Of a stretch of DNA of 64,000 bases, positions 51,431 through 60,951 are shown piece by piece. A program made the translations under genes and the position numbers. The stretch covers positions 3,174,501 to 3,238,500 of the forward strand of contig NZ_LT607750.1 in assembly GCF_900090235.1 (NCBI RefSeq), read 5' to 3'. How positions within the stretch are numbered: position 1 is the first letter of the stretch; every line of letters begins with the position of its first letter. The DNA comes from Micromonospora echinaurantiaca. Its GTDB lineage: Bacteria > Actinomycetota > Actinomycetes > Mycobacteriales > Micromonosporaceae. The notes beneath the pieces were generated by a model, which searched no databases, was not told the origin of the DNA, and saw nothing but the letters and a program-made list of their open reading frames with translations.

Positions 51431-53061
51431 CCGCCACCGCGCAACCCGCCACCACCCACCCCGGCCGCACCTCCACCACGGCCAACCCCGCCGTCACCCT
51501 GCTCGCGGTACGCCAGGTCCGCCGGGCGGCGCTCGTCGTCCTGACGCTGACCGTCGGCATGTCGACGCTGGTCGCCACCACCTACACCAGCACCGTCGGC
51601 GACGGGCTCGACACCGGTTCGCTGGCCGCGCTGGCCCGCAACCCGGCGGTCCGCACCCTGTTCGGCGAACCCGTCGCCCTCGACACCGCCGGCGGCTTCA
51701 CCGCGTGGCGCACCGGCACCGTGCTGGCCGTCCTGCTGTCGGTGTGGGGCCTGCTCGCCACCACCCGGATCACCCGCGGCGAGGAGGAGGCCGGCCGCTG
51801 GGACCTGCTGCTCGCCGGCCGGCTGACCCCGTCCGGGGTGCTCGGCCGGCACCTCGCGGTGCTGGCGGCCGCCCTGGCCGGGACCGGCATCGCGCTCGCC
51901 GCGGCGCTCACCGCCGCCGGCACGCCGGCTCCGGGAGCCGCCCTGCACGCCACCGGCCTGGCCCTGGTCGGCGCGTACGCCGTCGCGGCCGCCGCCCTCG
52001 CCGCGCAGGTCTTCCCCACCCGGGCCGGCGCCACCGGCGGCACCCTGGCCCTGCTGGGTGTCGCCCTGGTGGCCCGGATGGTGGGCGACGGCGTCACCCC
52101 GCTCGGCTGGCTGCGCTGGCTGCCCCCGTACGGTCCGCTCGCGCTGACCCGCCCGTACCAGGACGACCGGTGGGCGCCGCTGGCCGTCGTCGCCGTCACC
52201 ACCGTCGCACTGGCCGGCGCCGCGCTCGCCCTGGCCGGCCGGCGGGACGTCCGGGACGGGCTGCTCCGCCCTCCCGCGGGTCGGCCGCCCCGCCGGTGGC
52301 TGCTCGGCTCGGTCGAGGCGTTCGCCGTCCGGCGGGTACTGCGGCCGCTCGCCGGCTGGTCGGCCGGGATCGGCGCGTACTTCCTGCTGATCGGGCTGCT
52401 CGCCGACTCGATGACCACCTTCCTCGCCGAGAACTCCCGCTTCGCCGACCTGGCCGCGCAGGCGGGCTTCGTCGGCCTCGGCACCGTCCGCGGCTACGCC
52501 GCCTCCCTGTTCGCCCTGCTCGCCGTCCCGGTCGGCGCGTTCGCCGCGGTCCGGCTCGGCGCGTTCGCCGCCGCCGAGACGGGCGGACGGCTGACCCTGC
52601 TCCACGCTGGCCTGAGCGGCCGCACTCGGCTGCTCGCCGCCGAGGCGGTGACCACCGCCGCCGGGGTGGCCGTCCTGGTCACCGTCGCGGCGGTGGCGAC
52701 CTGGCTCGGCGCGGTCACGGTCGGCGCGGACCTGCCGCTGGCCGCGGCGCTCGCCGGCACCTGGAACGTGGTCCCGCTGGCACTGCTCAGCCTCGGCGCC
52801 GCGGTACTCGCCCTCGGCCTGGGCACCCGGGCGGTGGCGGCGCTGGGGATGCTGCCGACGGCCGGCGGCTTCCTGCTCCAGGTGGTGGCGGACAGCGTGG
52901 CGGCACCGGGCTGGGTGGGCCGGCTGTCACCGTACGCCCATCTGGCGGCCGTGCCGGAGGTGGCGCCGAACTGGCCGGCGGCGGCCGTCATGCTAGCCCT
53001 CGCCGGCGTGGCCTTGGGCGCGGGCGCCTGGGGTTACCGCCGCCGCGACCTGCGTCCGTAG
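51427..53061 (+). CDS. ABC-2 exporter permease (polyketide antibiotic exporter-like)
   Basis: 544 residues with about twelve membrane helices in two six-helix halves, as in TnrB-type tetronasin exporters. TRGEEEAGRWDLLLAGRLTPSGVLGRHL after helix 2 and GRLTLLHAGLSGRTRLLAAE in the second half are the paired cytosolic helices. It exports a hydrophobic compound with the ATPase encoded upstream. The last 69 bp overlap the 3' end of the opposing MFS gene. Confidence 0.9.
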   Translation: MTATAQPATTHPGRTSTTANPAVTLLAVRQVRRAALVVLTLTVGMSTLVATTYTSTVGDGLDTGSLAALARNPAVRTLFGEPVALDTAGGFTAWRTGTVLAVLLSVWGLLATTRITRGEEEAGRWDLLLAGRLTPSGVLGRHLAVLAAALAGTGIALAAALTAAGTPAPGAALHATGLALVGAYAVAAAALAAQVFPTRAGATGGTLALLGVALVARMVGDGVTPLGWLRWLPPYGPLALTRPYQDDRWAPLAVVAVTTVALAGAALALAGRRDVRDGLLRPPAGRPPRRWLLGSVEAFAVRRVLRPLAGWSAGIGAYFLLIGLLADSMTTFLAENSRFADLAAQAGFVGLGTVRGYAASLFALLAVPVGAFAAVRLGAFAAAETGGRLTLLHAGLSGRTRLLAAEAVTTAAGVAVLVTVAAVATWLGAVTVGADLPLAAALAGTWNVVPLALLSLGAAVLALGLGTRAVAALGMLPTAGGFLLQVVADSVAAPGWVGRLSPYAHLAAVPEVAPNWPAAAVMLALAGVALGAGAWGYRRRDLRP

Positions 53062-54336
53062 CTGTACTTCTGTCGAGGGGTGACGGGTTGTCTCGGCGTC
53101 ACGGAGGGCTTGGGTGGTGACCCGGGAGGCGAGCAGGAGCGCGGCGAGCACGAGGCCGAGGGCTGCGGCGATGAAGGGTGCGCGGATCCCCAGGCTGCGT
53201 CCGAGCAGGCCGCCGGCGAGGGCTCCGAAGGGGACGACACCCAGGACGACCAGGCGGTAGGCGGCGGTGACGCGGCCGAGGAGTTCGTCGGGAACTGCTG
53301 CTTGGCGCAAGGTGCTGACGACGATCTGGTTCAGCGAGGTGGCAATGGCGGCGCAGAACAGGCTGGCGAGGGCGAGGGGTGTGTGGTGCCCCAGGCCGAG
53401 GATGGCGTAGCTGGCGGCCGGGGCGAGGGCGGCGAGCCAGGTGATGGGGCCGCCGCCGATGCGAGGCACGACGTGTTCGGCGAGCAGCGAGCCGGCGATC
53501 GCACCGGCGGCGGGAACCGCGATGAACAGACCGTAATGCGCCATGGGCAGCTGGTACGGGCCGGTGATCAGCAGAACGAGCAGCCCGCCGGTGGCCGCGC
53601 CGAAGAAGTTGATCGCCGCCGAGATGAACGCGACTCGGCGCAGCAGATTGTGGCGCCAGAAGTGGGCCCATCCGGAGCGGATGTCCTGGGTGATGGTGGT
53701 TGGGGTCGAGCGGCGGCGCTCGTGTTCCTCGCCGGTGGGGCGCAGCGCGGGCAGCAGCAGAGCTGCCAGGCCGGCGAGGGTGAACGCGGCTGCGCCGGTG
53801 TAGAAGGCCGCTGATGCCGCCAGCGCGAACAACGCCGCCCCGGCGGGCGGACCAATGAAGGTGTTGATGACGGACTGGGTCGCGAACAACCGGCCGTTGG
53901 CGCGCTCGAGCTGCTCGCGTGGCAGCAGGCGGGGCGGGATGGTCAGGGCGGCGTTGTCGACCATCGTCTCGGCGCAACCGGCCAGGAACACTGCGGCGTA
54001 CAGCAGTGCGACGTGGCGCCATCCGTTCGCCAGGGCCACGGCGAGCAGCGCGAACCCGGCCGCGCGCAGGCAGTTGCCAGCGGCAAGGATCCGACGTCTG
54101 TCCATCCGGTCGGCCAGCGCGCCGGCGGGGAGGGTTGCCACCAGCCAGGGCAGGAACTGCACCACCGTCATGCCCGCCACCAGGAGCGGGTCACGGGTCA
54201 GCGTGGCGACGAGCAGCGGCGCCGCGGCCTGCAGCAGCCCGTCGGCGAGATTCGAGGACGCTTGGGACGCCCACAGGACGGTGAACGATCTGCGTGGGGC
54301 GGCGGCTGGCACGATCATCTCCCGGCGAGTTCTCAT
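52993..54336 (-). CDS. MFS transporter (EntS/MFS_3-like exporter)
   Basis: 447 residues, twelve membrane helices. LPAGALADRMDRRRILAAGN between helices 2 and 3 is the MFS motif A, and the other helices resemble EntS-like drug or siderophore exporters. ATG at 54318 has GGGAG immediately before it and ATG at 54336 has no site, so the true start is uncertain. Divergent from a CGNR regulator gene; overlaps the ABC permease at its 3' end. Confidence 0.9.
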   Translation of the reverse strand: MRTRREMIVPAAAPRRSFTVLWASQASSNLADGLLQAAAPLLVATLTRDPLLVAGMTVVQFLPWLVATLPAGALADRMDRRRILAAGNCLRAAGFALLAVALANGWRHVALLYAAVFLAGCAETMVDNAALTIPPRLLPREQLERANGRLFATQSVINTFIGPPAGAALFALAASAAFYTGAAAFTLAGLAALLLPALRPTGEEHERRRSTPTTITQDIRSGWAHFWRHNLLRRVAFISAAINFFGAATGGLLVLLITGPYQLPMAHYGLFIAVPAAGAIAGSLLAEHVVPRIGGGPITWLAALAPAASYAILGLGHHTPLALASLFCAAIATSLNQIVVSTLRQAAVPDELLGRVTAAYRLVVLGVVPFGALAGGLLGRSLGIRAPFIAAALGLVLAALLLASRVTTQALRDAETTRHPSTEVQLRTQVAAAVTPGARAQGHAGEG

Positions 54337-54416
54337 GGGTGATCAGCTATTCGGGCGCGAGTATGGCAGGGCAGTTGTCTCACGTGCAACAATGCTTTTG
54401 GCCATGAGAGGAGCTG

Positions 54417-55010
54417 ATGGTGAGGTTCGGTCACATCGCCGGCGACCCCATGCTCGACCTGGTGAACACCGTTGACTGGCGCCTTGGCGGGCACGACTGC
54501 ACGGAGAACCTGAAGACCTTCTCGGACGTCGTCGACTGGTGCATCGAGTCCGACTTGATCAGCGGAGACGAGGCCGTGGCCCTGCGCGACCTCGCCGGCC
54601 AGGACGACGCCCAGGCCGAGCGGGAGCGGCAACAGGTCATCGCGGCGCGCGAGCGGGTCTACGCGGCCCTCTTCGAGGACGACCCCGAAGCCGCCGCGGA
54701 TCTCGCGGCCATGTACCGGGCGGCGATCGCCGCGGCCGACCTGGTCCGCACGGGCGCCCGCTGGCAATGGCGAGACCGGGAAATCGACCTCCACCTGCCT
54801 CGCAATCGCATCGTCCGCGGGCTCGTGGCCCTCACCCAGCGCGCCGACCTCGACCGCCTCCACCAGTGCGAAGACGTCAAGTGCGGCTGGGTCTATCTCG
54901 ACACGTCACCGCGGCGGAACCGCCGCTGGTGCAACACGAAGGACTGTGGCGACCGCAACCGCGCCCGCGCCTACTACGCCCGACAGAAGGCGAAGGGCCA
55001 GCGGCCCTGA
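54417..55010 (+). CDS. CGNR zinc-finger/ABATE-domain regulator
   Basis: 197 residues. The N-terminal ABATE domain (PMLDLVNTVDWR...) is followed by the C-terminal CGNR zinc finger with Cys in CGWVYLD, the SPRRNRRWC helix and CGDRNRARAYY. Predicted stress or drug-responsive DNA-binding protein. AGGAG lies just upstream of the ATG. It is divergent from the MFS gene and may regulate it. A GTTG...CAAC dyad lies at 54374-54390. Confidence 0.88.
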   Translation: MVRFGHIAGDPMLDLVNTVDWRLGGHDCTENLKTFSDVVDWCIESDLISGDEAVALRDLAGQDDAQAERERQQVIAARERVYAALFEDDPEAAADLAAMYRAAIAAADLVRTGARWQWRDREIDLHLPRNRIVRGLVALTQRADLDRLHQCEDVKCGWVYLDTSPRRNRRWCNTKDCGDRNRARAYYARQKAKGQRP

Positions 55011-55025
55011 TTCGGACCGACCCGG

Positions 55026-55595
55026 GTGGTCGTCCTCGGGGTCGATCCGCACACTGGGTCCGTGGTTGGTCGGCGGGAGCGGCGTCGGCGCCGGTGGGCG
55101 TCCGGCAAGCAGCGGGAGATCCTCGGCCGGCCGACGCTGCGCGGGCCGAAGCCGGGACGCCGGACCCGGGGCCTCGGCTTCGACCGGCCGAGTTGGTTCG
55201 CGGCCCTGGTCGGGGTTGCCCTGGGCGGCGCGCTGCTCGCCATCGGCATCGACTCCTGGCGCGACCACCAGGTGCTCGACGCCCGCGGCGTGGTGACGGT
55301 CGGTCAGATCGTGGAGGTCCGCGGCGGGAAGACCACCTACCTCACGGTGCGCTTCACGACGGCCACCGGCGAGCAGGTCACGGCCGAGGTCACCGACCCC
55401 GGCACGGGGACCAGGCAGGAGGTGGGCGCGCCGATCAGGCTGCGCTACGACCCGGACGATCCGGCCGGCCGGGTGGCCGACGCCGACGACGACGCCGCCC
55501 TCGGTACGCGCTGGATCCTGGTGATCGGCGGCGCGGCGCTGCTGGCGGCGACCGGGTGGGCGATGTGGCGACGCCCGCACCGCCCCGGTCGGTGA
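55026..55595 (+). CDS. DUF3592-like membrane protein
   Basis: 189 residues. Basic, low-complexity N-terminus to about 50, then a membrane helix, a small beta domain (VTVGQIVEVRGGKTTYLTVRFTT, RLRYDPDDPAG) and a second helix near the end, the DUF3592 arrangement. GTG 55062 would drop 12 residues. It starts 15 bp after the CGNR gene and is probably co-transcribed. Function unknown. Confidence 0.75.
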   Translation: MVVLGVDPHTGSVVGRRERRRRRWASGKQREILGRPTLRGPKPGRRTRGLGFDRPSWFAALVGVALGGALLAIGIDSWRDHQVLDARGVVTVGQIVEVRGGKTTYLTVRFTTATGEQVTAEVTDPGTGTRQEVGAPIRLRYDPDDPAGRVADADDDAALGTRWILVIGGAALLAATGWAMWRRPHRPGR

Positions 55596-55625
55596 CGGCT
55601 CCGGGTGACGAGGCGGCCCGGCCCT

Positions 55626-56945
55626 TCAGCGGATGTCGGGCCGGTCCGGGTCCGGGTCGTAGACGTCCGGCACCCCGTCGTGGTCACGGTCGACCGACTC
55701 GGCCTCGCACACCTGCCGGTGCACCCGGCTGCGGGCGCGCAGCACCACCGAGGCGAGCAGGGCCGAGAGCAGGGACCCGGTGAGCACGGCGACCTTGACG
55801 TGGTCGTCGCGTTCGCTGCCCGCCCCGAACGCCAACTCGCCGACCAGCAGGGAGACGGTGAAGCCGATGCCGCCGAGCAGCGAGAGCCCCAGCGCGTCGA
55901 GCCAGTTGAGGCCCTCCTCCGGGTCGGCGCGGGTGAACCGGGAGACCAGCCAGGTCGCGCCCAGGATGCCGATCGGCTTGCCGATGACCAGCCCGACCAC
56001 GATGCCGAGCGCGACCCGGTCGGTCAGCGCGGTGGTCAGGCCGGTCAGGCCGCCCACCGCGACCCCGGCGGAGAAGAACGCGAAGACGGGCACCGCGACG
56101 CCGGCCGAGATCGGCCGGAACCGGTGCTCGAAGTGCTCGGCCAGCCCGCGCCCGGCGGCCGGTCCGCCGGCGGCCTCGCTGCGGATCACCGGAACGGTGA
56201 AGGCCAGCAGCACCCCGGCCACGGTGGCGTGCACGCCGGACTCGTGCATCAGCACCCAGGTGGCCGCCGCCAGCGGCAGCAGCAGCCACCAGGACCGGAC
56301 CCGCCGCTGGACCAGCAGGGCGAAGACCACCAGTGGCACCAGCGCACCGAGCAACGGCAGGATCGACAGGTCGGTGGTGTAGAAGACGGCGATGATCACG
56401 ATGGCGATCAGGTCGTCGACCACCGCGAGGGTGAGCAGGAAGGTCCGCAGCGCCGGCGGCAGGAAGCGGCCGACCACGGCCAGCACCGCCAGGGCGAAGG
56501 CGATGTCGGTGGCCGTCGGGATCGCCCACCCCCGGCCCGCGCCGGCGCCGGCGATCAGGACGTAGAGCAGGGCCGGCACCAGCACCCCGCCGAAGGCCGC
56601 CGCCACCGGCACCGCCGCGCGCCGTGGGTCCCGCAGGTCACCGGCGACGAACTCGCGCTTGAGCTCCAGCCCGGCGACGAAGAAGAAGATCGCCAGCAGA
56701 CCGTCCGCCGCCCAGGTGCCCAGGCTCAGGTCGAGGTGCAGCGCGGCCGGGCCGAGCCGGAGGTCCCGCAACGCCTGGTACTGCTCCGTCCAGGGCGAGT
56801 TCGACCAGATCAGGGCCAGCAGCGCCCCGACGAGCAGGAGCGCGCCGCCCACGGTCTCCCGCCGCAGGATCTCCGAGATGCGGCTGGTCTCGGCCCAGGA
56901 ACGGCGGGCGAACAGGCTGGTACGGCGCCGAGTGGCGTCGGTCAC
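55626..56945 (-). CDS. nhaA: Na+/H+ antiporter NhaA
   Basis: 439 residues. Twelve membrane helices. The paired Asp residues of helix V are in [10 protein letters not shown], and [13 protein letters not shown] and [14 protein letters not shown] are NhaA signatures. Electrogenic exchange of Na+ for H+. The C-terminal tail (about 415-439) is acidic and contains [19 protein letters not shown], a thrombospondin type 3-like calcium repeat not part of the usual NhaA. Convergent with the DUF3592 gene (30 bp). Confidence 0.93.
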   Translation of the reverse strand: MTDATRRRTSLFARRSWAETSRISEILRRETVGGALLLVGALLALIWSNSPWTEQYQALRDLRLGPAALHLDLSLGTWAADGLLAIFFFVAGLELKREFVAGDLRDPRRAAVPVAAAFGGVLVPALLYVLIAGAGAGRGWAIPTATDIAFALAVLAVVGRFLPPALRTFLLTLAVVDDLIAIVIIAVFYTTDLSILPLLGALVPLVVFALLVQRRVRSWWLLLPLAAATWVLMHESGVHATVAGVLLAFTVPVIRSEAAGGPAAGRGLAEHFEHRFRPISAGVAVPVFAFFSAGVAVGGLTGLTTALTDRVALGIVVGLVIGKPIGILGATWLVSRFTRADPEEGLNWLDALGLSLLGGIGFTVSLLVGELAFGAGSERDDHVKVAVLTGSLLSALLASVVLRARSRVHRQVCEAESVDRDHDGVPDVYDPDPDRPDIR

Positions 56946-57064
56946 GGAATCTCCTCGTCGGCAGGGGTCGCGTCATCCATCGCCGACCAGACTTCCCGGC
57001 ACACCAGAGCCACAACGTTATCCGCTGGCCGGGCGGACGCGTACGGCGGACGCCCGGCGGACCG

Positions 57065-57411
57065 CTAGTACCCGGCGGCGGCCCGCTGAACCATCCGGCG
57101 TGCCGCCTCGCGGGCACCCCGGTGGCGCGCAGCAGGTCGTTGGCGGCGGTCCGCAGCTGGGAGACCACGATGGTGCCGGAGAAACCCAAGCCCTGCCGGC
57201 ACGCCGCGCCGGCCTGCCGCACCGCCCGCAGCACCCGCTCGCGCGTCCGCACCGGCTCCTCGGCCTCCAGAAACTCGCGGTGCAGCACCCGCACCGCCTC
57301 GCCGAACCGCTCGACGGCGGCTGGCAGGTCGGCCGGGACCGGCTCCTCGTCGCGCAGGGCGGTGCCGATCCGGCGCACCATGGCCCGGCTGTTGCGCACG
57401 GCCCGGTCCAT
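57065..57411 (-). pseudogene. FUSC-like C-terminal fragment with a frameshift
   Basis: From ATG 57411 (GGAGGGG 11 bp upstream) the frame reads MDRAVRNSRAMVRRIG through LLRATGVP, resembling the C-terminal helical region of FUSC-family membrane proteins. It then runs on without a stop into NhaA sequence. One base missing around 57110-57120 would switch to a frame that reads REAARRMVQRAAAGY and stops at 57065. No membrane half is present upstream. Either a decayed remnant or a sequencing error. Confidence 0.5.
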
Positions 57412-57531
57412 GTGCACGACACCCCTCCGGTAGGCGGTCAGCGTCCGGCGATGCGGGGGCGTACCCGCCGCCGCCGGGGGTAGACACCGGCATGACCGAC
57501 CCGCCCGCGCCGCCCGCCCGCCGGAGCGGCC

Positions 57532-58158
57532 ATGGCTGAGCTGGGCTGGGCCCTGTTGGCGCTGGTGGCCTGGCTGGCGACGGGGCTGGTCACCGCTGCG
57601 GTCTTCGTCACCCGCGGCGGGCACCGCAACCTGCTCTGGTACCTCGTCGGTGGGCTGCTCGGCCCGCTCTTCGTGCCGATCGCGGTCGAGCGTGGTCGGG
57701 CCGCCCCGCAGCGGATCGACGTCCGCTCCCGGGCCCCGGCACCCACCGGGCCCGGCCTGCGCGTCCTGGTCGGCCTGGACGGCTCGCCCGACTCCGACCG
57801 GGCGCTGCGCGCCGTCGCGAACGCGCTGACCGGCACCACCAGTGAGCTGGTCCTGGTCACCGTCACCGACCCGGACCTGGTCGACCGCGAGGCGCTCGCG
57901 GAGCGCCAGCGGGCCCGCCGGATGCTGGACGAGGCCGCGCGCACTCTGCCGGACGGACTGGCCGACGCGAGCACGGAAATCGTGGCCGGCCACCCGGTCG
58001 ATGCCATCCTGGCCGTCGCCGACGCCCGTGACGTCGACCTGCTGGTGATCGGTCGGCGGGGGCACGGGCTCGACGAGAAGCTGCTGGGCAACGTGGCGGA
58101 GGATCTGGCCCACCGCAGCAGCCGCGCCGTTCTGCTCGGCAGCCTGCCCGGCCGGTGA
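57532..58158 (+). CDS. UspA-family protein with N-terminal membrane segments
   Basis: 208 residues. Residues 1-50 contain two hydrophobic helices (WALLALVAWLATGLVTAAVF, WYLVGGLLGPLFVPIAV), then a universal-stress domain: VLVGLDGSPDSDRALR at the start and LLVIGRRGHGLDEKLLGNVAEDLAHRSS with the G-x2-G-x9-G(S/T) nucleotide motif. A membrane-anchored Usp may sense ATP. GGAG precedes the ATG. Confidence 0.88.
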   Translation: MAELGWALLALVAWLATGLVTAAVFVTRGGHRNLLWYLVGGLLGPLFVPIAVERGRAAPQRIDVRSRAPAPTGPGLRVLVGLDGSPDSDRALRAVANALTGTTSELVLVTVTDPDLVDREALAERQRARRMLDEAARTLPDGLADASTEIVAGHPVDAILAVADARDVDLLVIGRRGHGLDEKLLGNVAEDLAHRSSRAVLLGSLPGR

Positions 58159-58163
58159 GAGGC

Positions 58164-58199
58164 GGGGGTGTGCGGGGTCGGCAACCCCCGCACACCCCC
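58164..58199. terminator. Bidirectional hairpin terminator
   Basis: A 14-bp perfect stem GGGGGTGTGCGGGG (58164-58177) pairs with 58186-58199, loop 8 nt, between the convergent UspA and carboxypeptidase genes. It can serve both transcripts. Confidence 0.75.
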
Positions 58200-58224
58200 T
58201 GTGCGCGATGTTCGACTGTGCGCC

Positions 58225-60651
58225 CTACGGCAGGACCGCTGTGCCCTTGCGGTAGTTCTGTCCGTTTCCGTCCGGGCGGTAGTTGTTCTCGACGTTGCCC
58301 GCCGAGTCCACCGAGAACCAGTGCACCCGGGTGCCGGCCGGGACGGTCAGCGTCTCCCCGCCCTCGCGGATGCCGGCGGAGCCGTACAACGTGGAGGCGT
58401 ACGTCGGGGCGGCCCGGTCCAGGGTGTAGAAGACCGCTGCCGGTTCACTGGTCTCGAAGGTCACGTTCACCATGCCGGGCGTGGAGCTGGGCGCGACCGT
58501 CAAGGTGCTCTCCGGCCGCTGCTTGTCCTTGGCGAAGTCCCGGGCCACCCGCATCAGCTCGACCAGCCCGTTGGCGAACTCCATCGCCTCGGCGTGCGCT
58601 TCCTCCCACTCCGGTTGGAAGGACGTGCCGACCTCGAAGTTCCACGCGTAGATGCCGTACTTGTACCAGAGCATGTCTCCGGAGTTGCCGGCCGCCGAGT
58701 AGAGCACGTCGGAGATCGGGCCGGTCCGCGCCGGGGTGACCGCCATGTTCCGGTGCCGCTTGATGGCGCTCAGGATCCGGGAGGAGGCGCCCCAGAACGC
58801 CGACTCCTCGGCGAGGGTCGGCCGCGGCGCCGACACCCGGTCCGGCAGCGCGTACGCGCCCGGCGACCACATGAAGTAGTTGCCGGAGGAGTGCAGGTTC
58901 ATCGAGAACCGGATGTTCGGGCGGGCGGCCAGCCAGTCCAGGTTCCGGTTCTCCGGCTCGGACAGCTCGCTCGGGCCGGCGTAGGTGCCGCTGGTGCAGC
59001 TCGACGACGCGCCCGAGTAGCCGTCGAAGAGGCTGTACTCGGTGTAGTTGCGGTTGTTGTCCACACCCCACGAGTTGCGGGCCAGGAAGTCCGCCGAGCC
59101 GGTCAGCGGGCAGTGGTTGGTCATGTTCTTGCGCTGCGAGTTGAAGTCGTAGAAGGAGTAGTGCCCGCCGTCCGGGTTGACCGACGGGGCGATCCAGATG
59201 TCGAGGTTGTTCAACAGCTGCTTGGTCTGCCCGTCGTGGCCGTAGTTGCGCAGCAGCCGCTCGGCGGTCTCGATGGTGACCAGCGGCGGCACCCACTCCC
59301 GGGCGTGCTCCTGGGCGTAGGCCAGCACGCCGAGCTTGGATCCGTCGCGGTGCTTGCCGATCCGGATCGCGTACACCGGGTGCGGTTCGCGGGAGACGCT
59401 GGCCGGGGCGCTCAGCCCGTCGGTGAGCTGGGTCCGCGCGGCCGGCGCGACCACGCCGGTGCCCGGGCTGCCCCGATAGGTGTACGCCCGCAGCAACGAA
59501 CCGGCGCCGGCGTTGAGCGCCGCCACCACCTGGGCGGCGGTGCTGGTCACCGTGCCGGCGGAGTCGGTGCTCAGGGTCACCCGCACCGCCGAGCCGGTGA
59601 CGCTCACCGACAGCGGCGTGTTCGGCGCCCCCGGGTCGGCGAGCTCCACCGAGACGGCGTTGCCGCCCTCGTGGCCCCAGGCCAGCGAGTCGACCGCGAC
59701 CCGGCTGGCGGTGGCGGTGCCGAGCACCGCCTGCGCGTGCCGCCGGTAGCCGTTGGTCTTGTACGGCAGCTCGACGATCTCGGCCAGGTCCGGGAACTCG
59801 GCGGCCAGCTGGTGGATCCGCGCGTACAGCTCGGTGGGGGTCAGGTAGCTGGTGACGAAGTCCTTCTGGTAGCCGGGCCCCTCCGGGCCGTCGCCCGGGG
59901 TCGGCAGCCACTCCTTGACGGTGGCGATGGCCACGTCACCGGTCGGGCTGGTGATCCGGATGCGGTCCGGCCGGGTGGTCACCGTCGCGGCGCCGCGGTG
60001 GTACAGGTAGACGCCGGCGTCGACGAAGCGGGAGATGGTCTGCGTACCGCCGGAGCCGAACGCGGTGCCCGGGCCGCTGTCGCGCTCGACGGTGAGCGGC
60101 GTGCTGGCCGTCTGGCCCTGCGCCCACTTCGCCTCCACGGACAGGATCTGGCTGGTGCCGGAGGTGTAGTAGTCCGCGCGGATGATCTTGACGTCGGAGA
60201 CGTCCGGCGCGGTCGGGTCGGACGCGGCGGCGGCGAACTGCCGGTTGTCCGCGGCGTGCTCGGCGATGGTCGCCGCCCGCTCGGCCACCCGGGCCTGGGC
60301 GTCGGCGGGCCGGTGCAGCACCTCGCCGAGCCGGAACCCGGCGGCGGTCAGCGCCGCGCCCTCGCTGGCCGTGATGACCGCGTGCGCGACGACGCCGTCC
60401 TCGGTGCGGGCGACGTGGTGGTCGAGGTCGACGCCGGTCGCGACGAGCGCGTCCAGCTGGGCGGTGTCGGCGAGCAGCACCTCGACGACGTTCGCCTCCT
60501 CGTCGCCGACCCGGACCAGGTCGACCGAGGGAGCGGCCGGCGGCGCGGTGGCCGAGGCCGGGCTGACCAGCAGCACCACGGCCATGGCCCCGGCCAGCGC
60601 GGCGGGGAGCGGAAGGCGGCGTCGCCACCGGGGACCTAGGGGATCACGCAT
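58225..60651 (-). CDS. Secreted M14 zinc carboxypeptidase with inserted domain
   Basis: 808 residues. Signal peptide to about residue 34; pro-region; M14 catalytic region about 260-690 with zinc ligands His449 and Glu452 (EHARE), His587 (NLHSSG) and catalytic Glu673 (NFEVG). About 327-415 is an inserted strand-rich segment (AVSVELADP, LSVSVTGSAVRVTL, STAAQVVAALNA) between the early catalytic strand and the HxxE. The C-terminal 90 residues look like a chitobiase-type beta domain. AAGGG precedes the ATG. Confidence 0.88.
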   Translation of the reverse strand: MRDPLGPRWRRRLPLPAALAGAMAVVLLVSPASATAPPAAPSVDLVRVGDEEANVVEVLLADTAQLDALVATGVDLDHHVARTEDGVVAHAVITASEGAALTAAGFRLGEVLHRPADAQARVAERAATIAEHAADNRQFAAAASDPTAPDVSDVKIIRADYYTSGTSQILSVEAKWAQGQTASTPLTVERDSGPGTAFGSGGTQTISRFVDAGVYLYHRGAATVTTRPDRIRITSPTGDVAIATVKEWLPTPGDGPEGPGYQKDFVTSYLTPTELYARIHQLAAEFPDLAEIVELPYKTNGYRRHAQAVLGTATASRVAVDSLAWGHEGGNAVSVELADPGAPNTPLSVSVTGSAVRVTLSTDSAGTVTSTAAQVVAALNAGAGSLLRAYTYRGSPGTGVVAPAARTQLTDGLSAPASVSREPHPVYAIRIGKHRDGSKLGVLAYAQEHAREWVPPLVTIETAERLLRNYGHDGQTKQLLNNLDIWIAPSVNPDGGHYSFYDFNSQRKNMTNHCPLTGSADFLARNSWGVDNNRNYTEYSLFDGYSGASSSCTSGTYAGPSELSEPENRNLDWLAARPNIRFSMNLHSSGNYFMWSPGAYALPDRVSAPRPTLAEESAFWGASSRILSAIKRHRNMAVTPARTGPISDVLYSAAGNSGDMLWYKYGIYAWNFEVGTSFQPEWEEAHAEAMEFANGLVELMRVARDFAKDKQRPESTLTVAPSSTPGMVNVTFETSEPAAVFYTLDRAAPTYASTLYGSAGIREGGETLTVPAGTRVHWFSVDSAGNVENNYRPDGNGQNYRKGTAVLP

Positions 60652-60951
60652 CTGTCGACCCTTCTGTTTCTCGGCATGGGTGACCGAATGAGCTGGCCGA
60701 GGGGCCCCGCCCGGGGTACGCGGCTCCGCCCCGTCGGTCGCGTGCCGCGCCCGCGGCGTCACGACCCGGTGAAAGGAAGGTGATGGTGTCCGGTTGCGGC
60801 GGACCGGCGCTGCCCGCGTCGCCGAGTTGCGGAAGCGCCGTCGATCTGGTGGACGAGTGGCTGTTCCGTGGCGGTCGGTGGACTGAGGCAATCCTCAGTG
60901 TCGACAAAGTGGTCTGTCAATCCTCCGGTAAGGTCCGGCGCCGGGTACCGG
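60652..60951. other. Intergenic region with an inverted repeat
   Basis: No gene is supported here. The carboxypeptidase promoter is expected on the minus strand: TTGACA (60919-60914) and GAGGAT about 18 bp on. The dyad ACTGAGG-CAAT-CCTCAGT (60882-60899, perfect 7-bp arms) overlaps that second box and also lies about 55 bp downstream of the LysE stop, so it may be an operator or a weak terminator. Confidence 0.4.

Noticed and set aside
53062..54400. A second exporter-linked resistance island
   Set aside because: The MFS and CGNR genes look like a local pair; no mobile element or composition break was seen.
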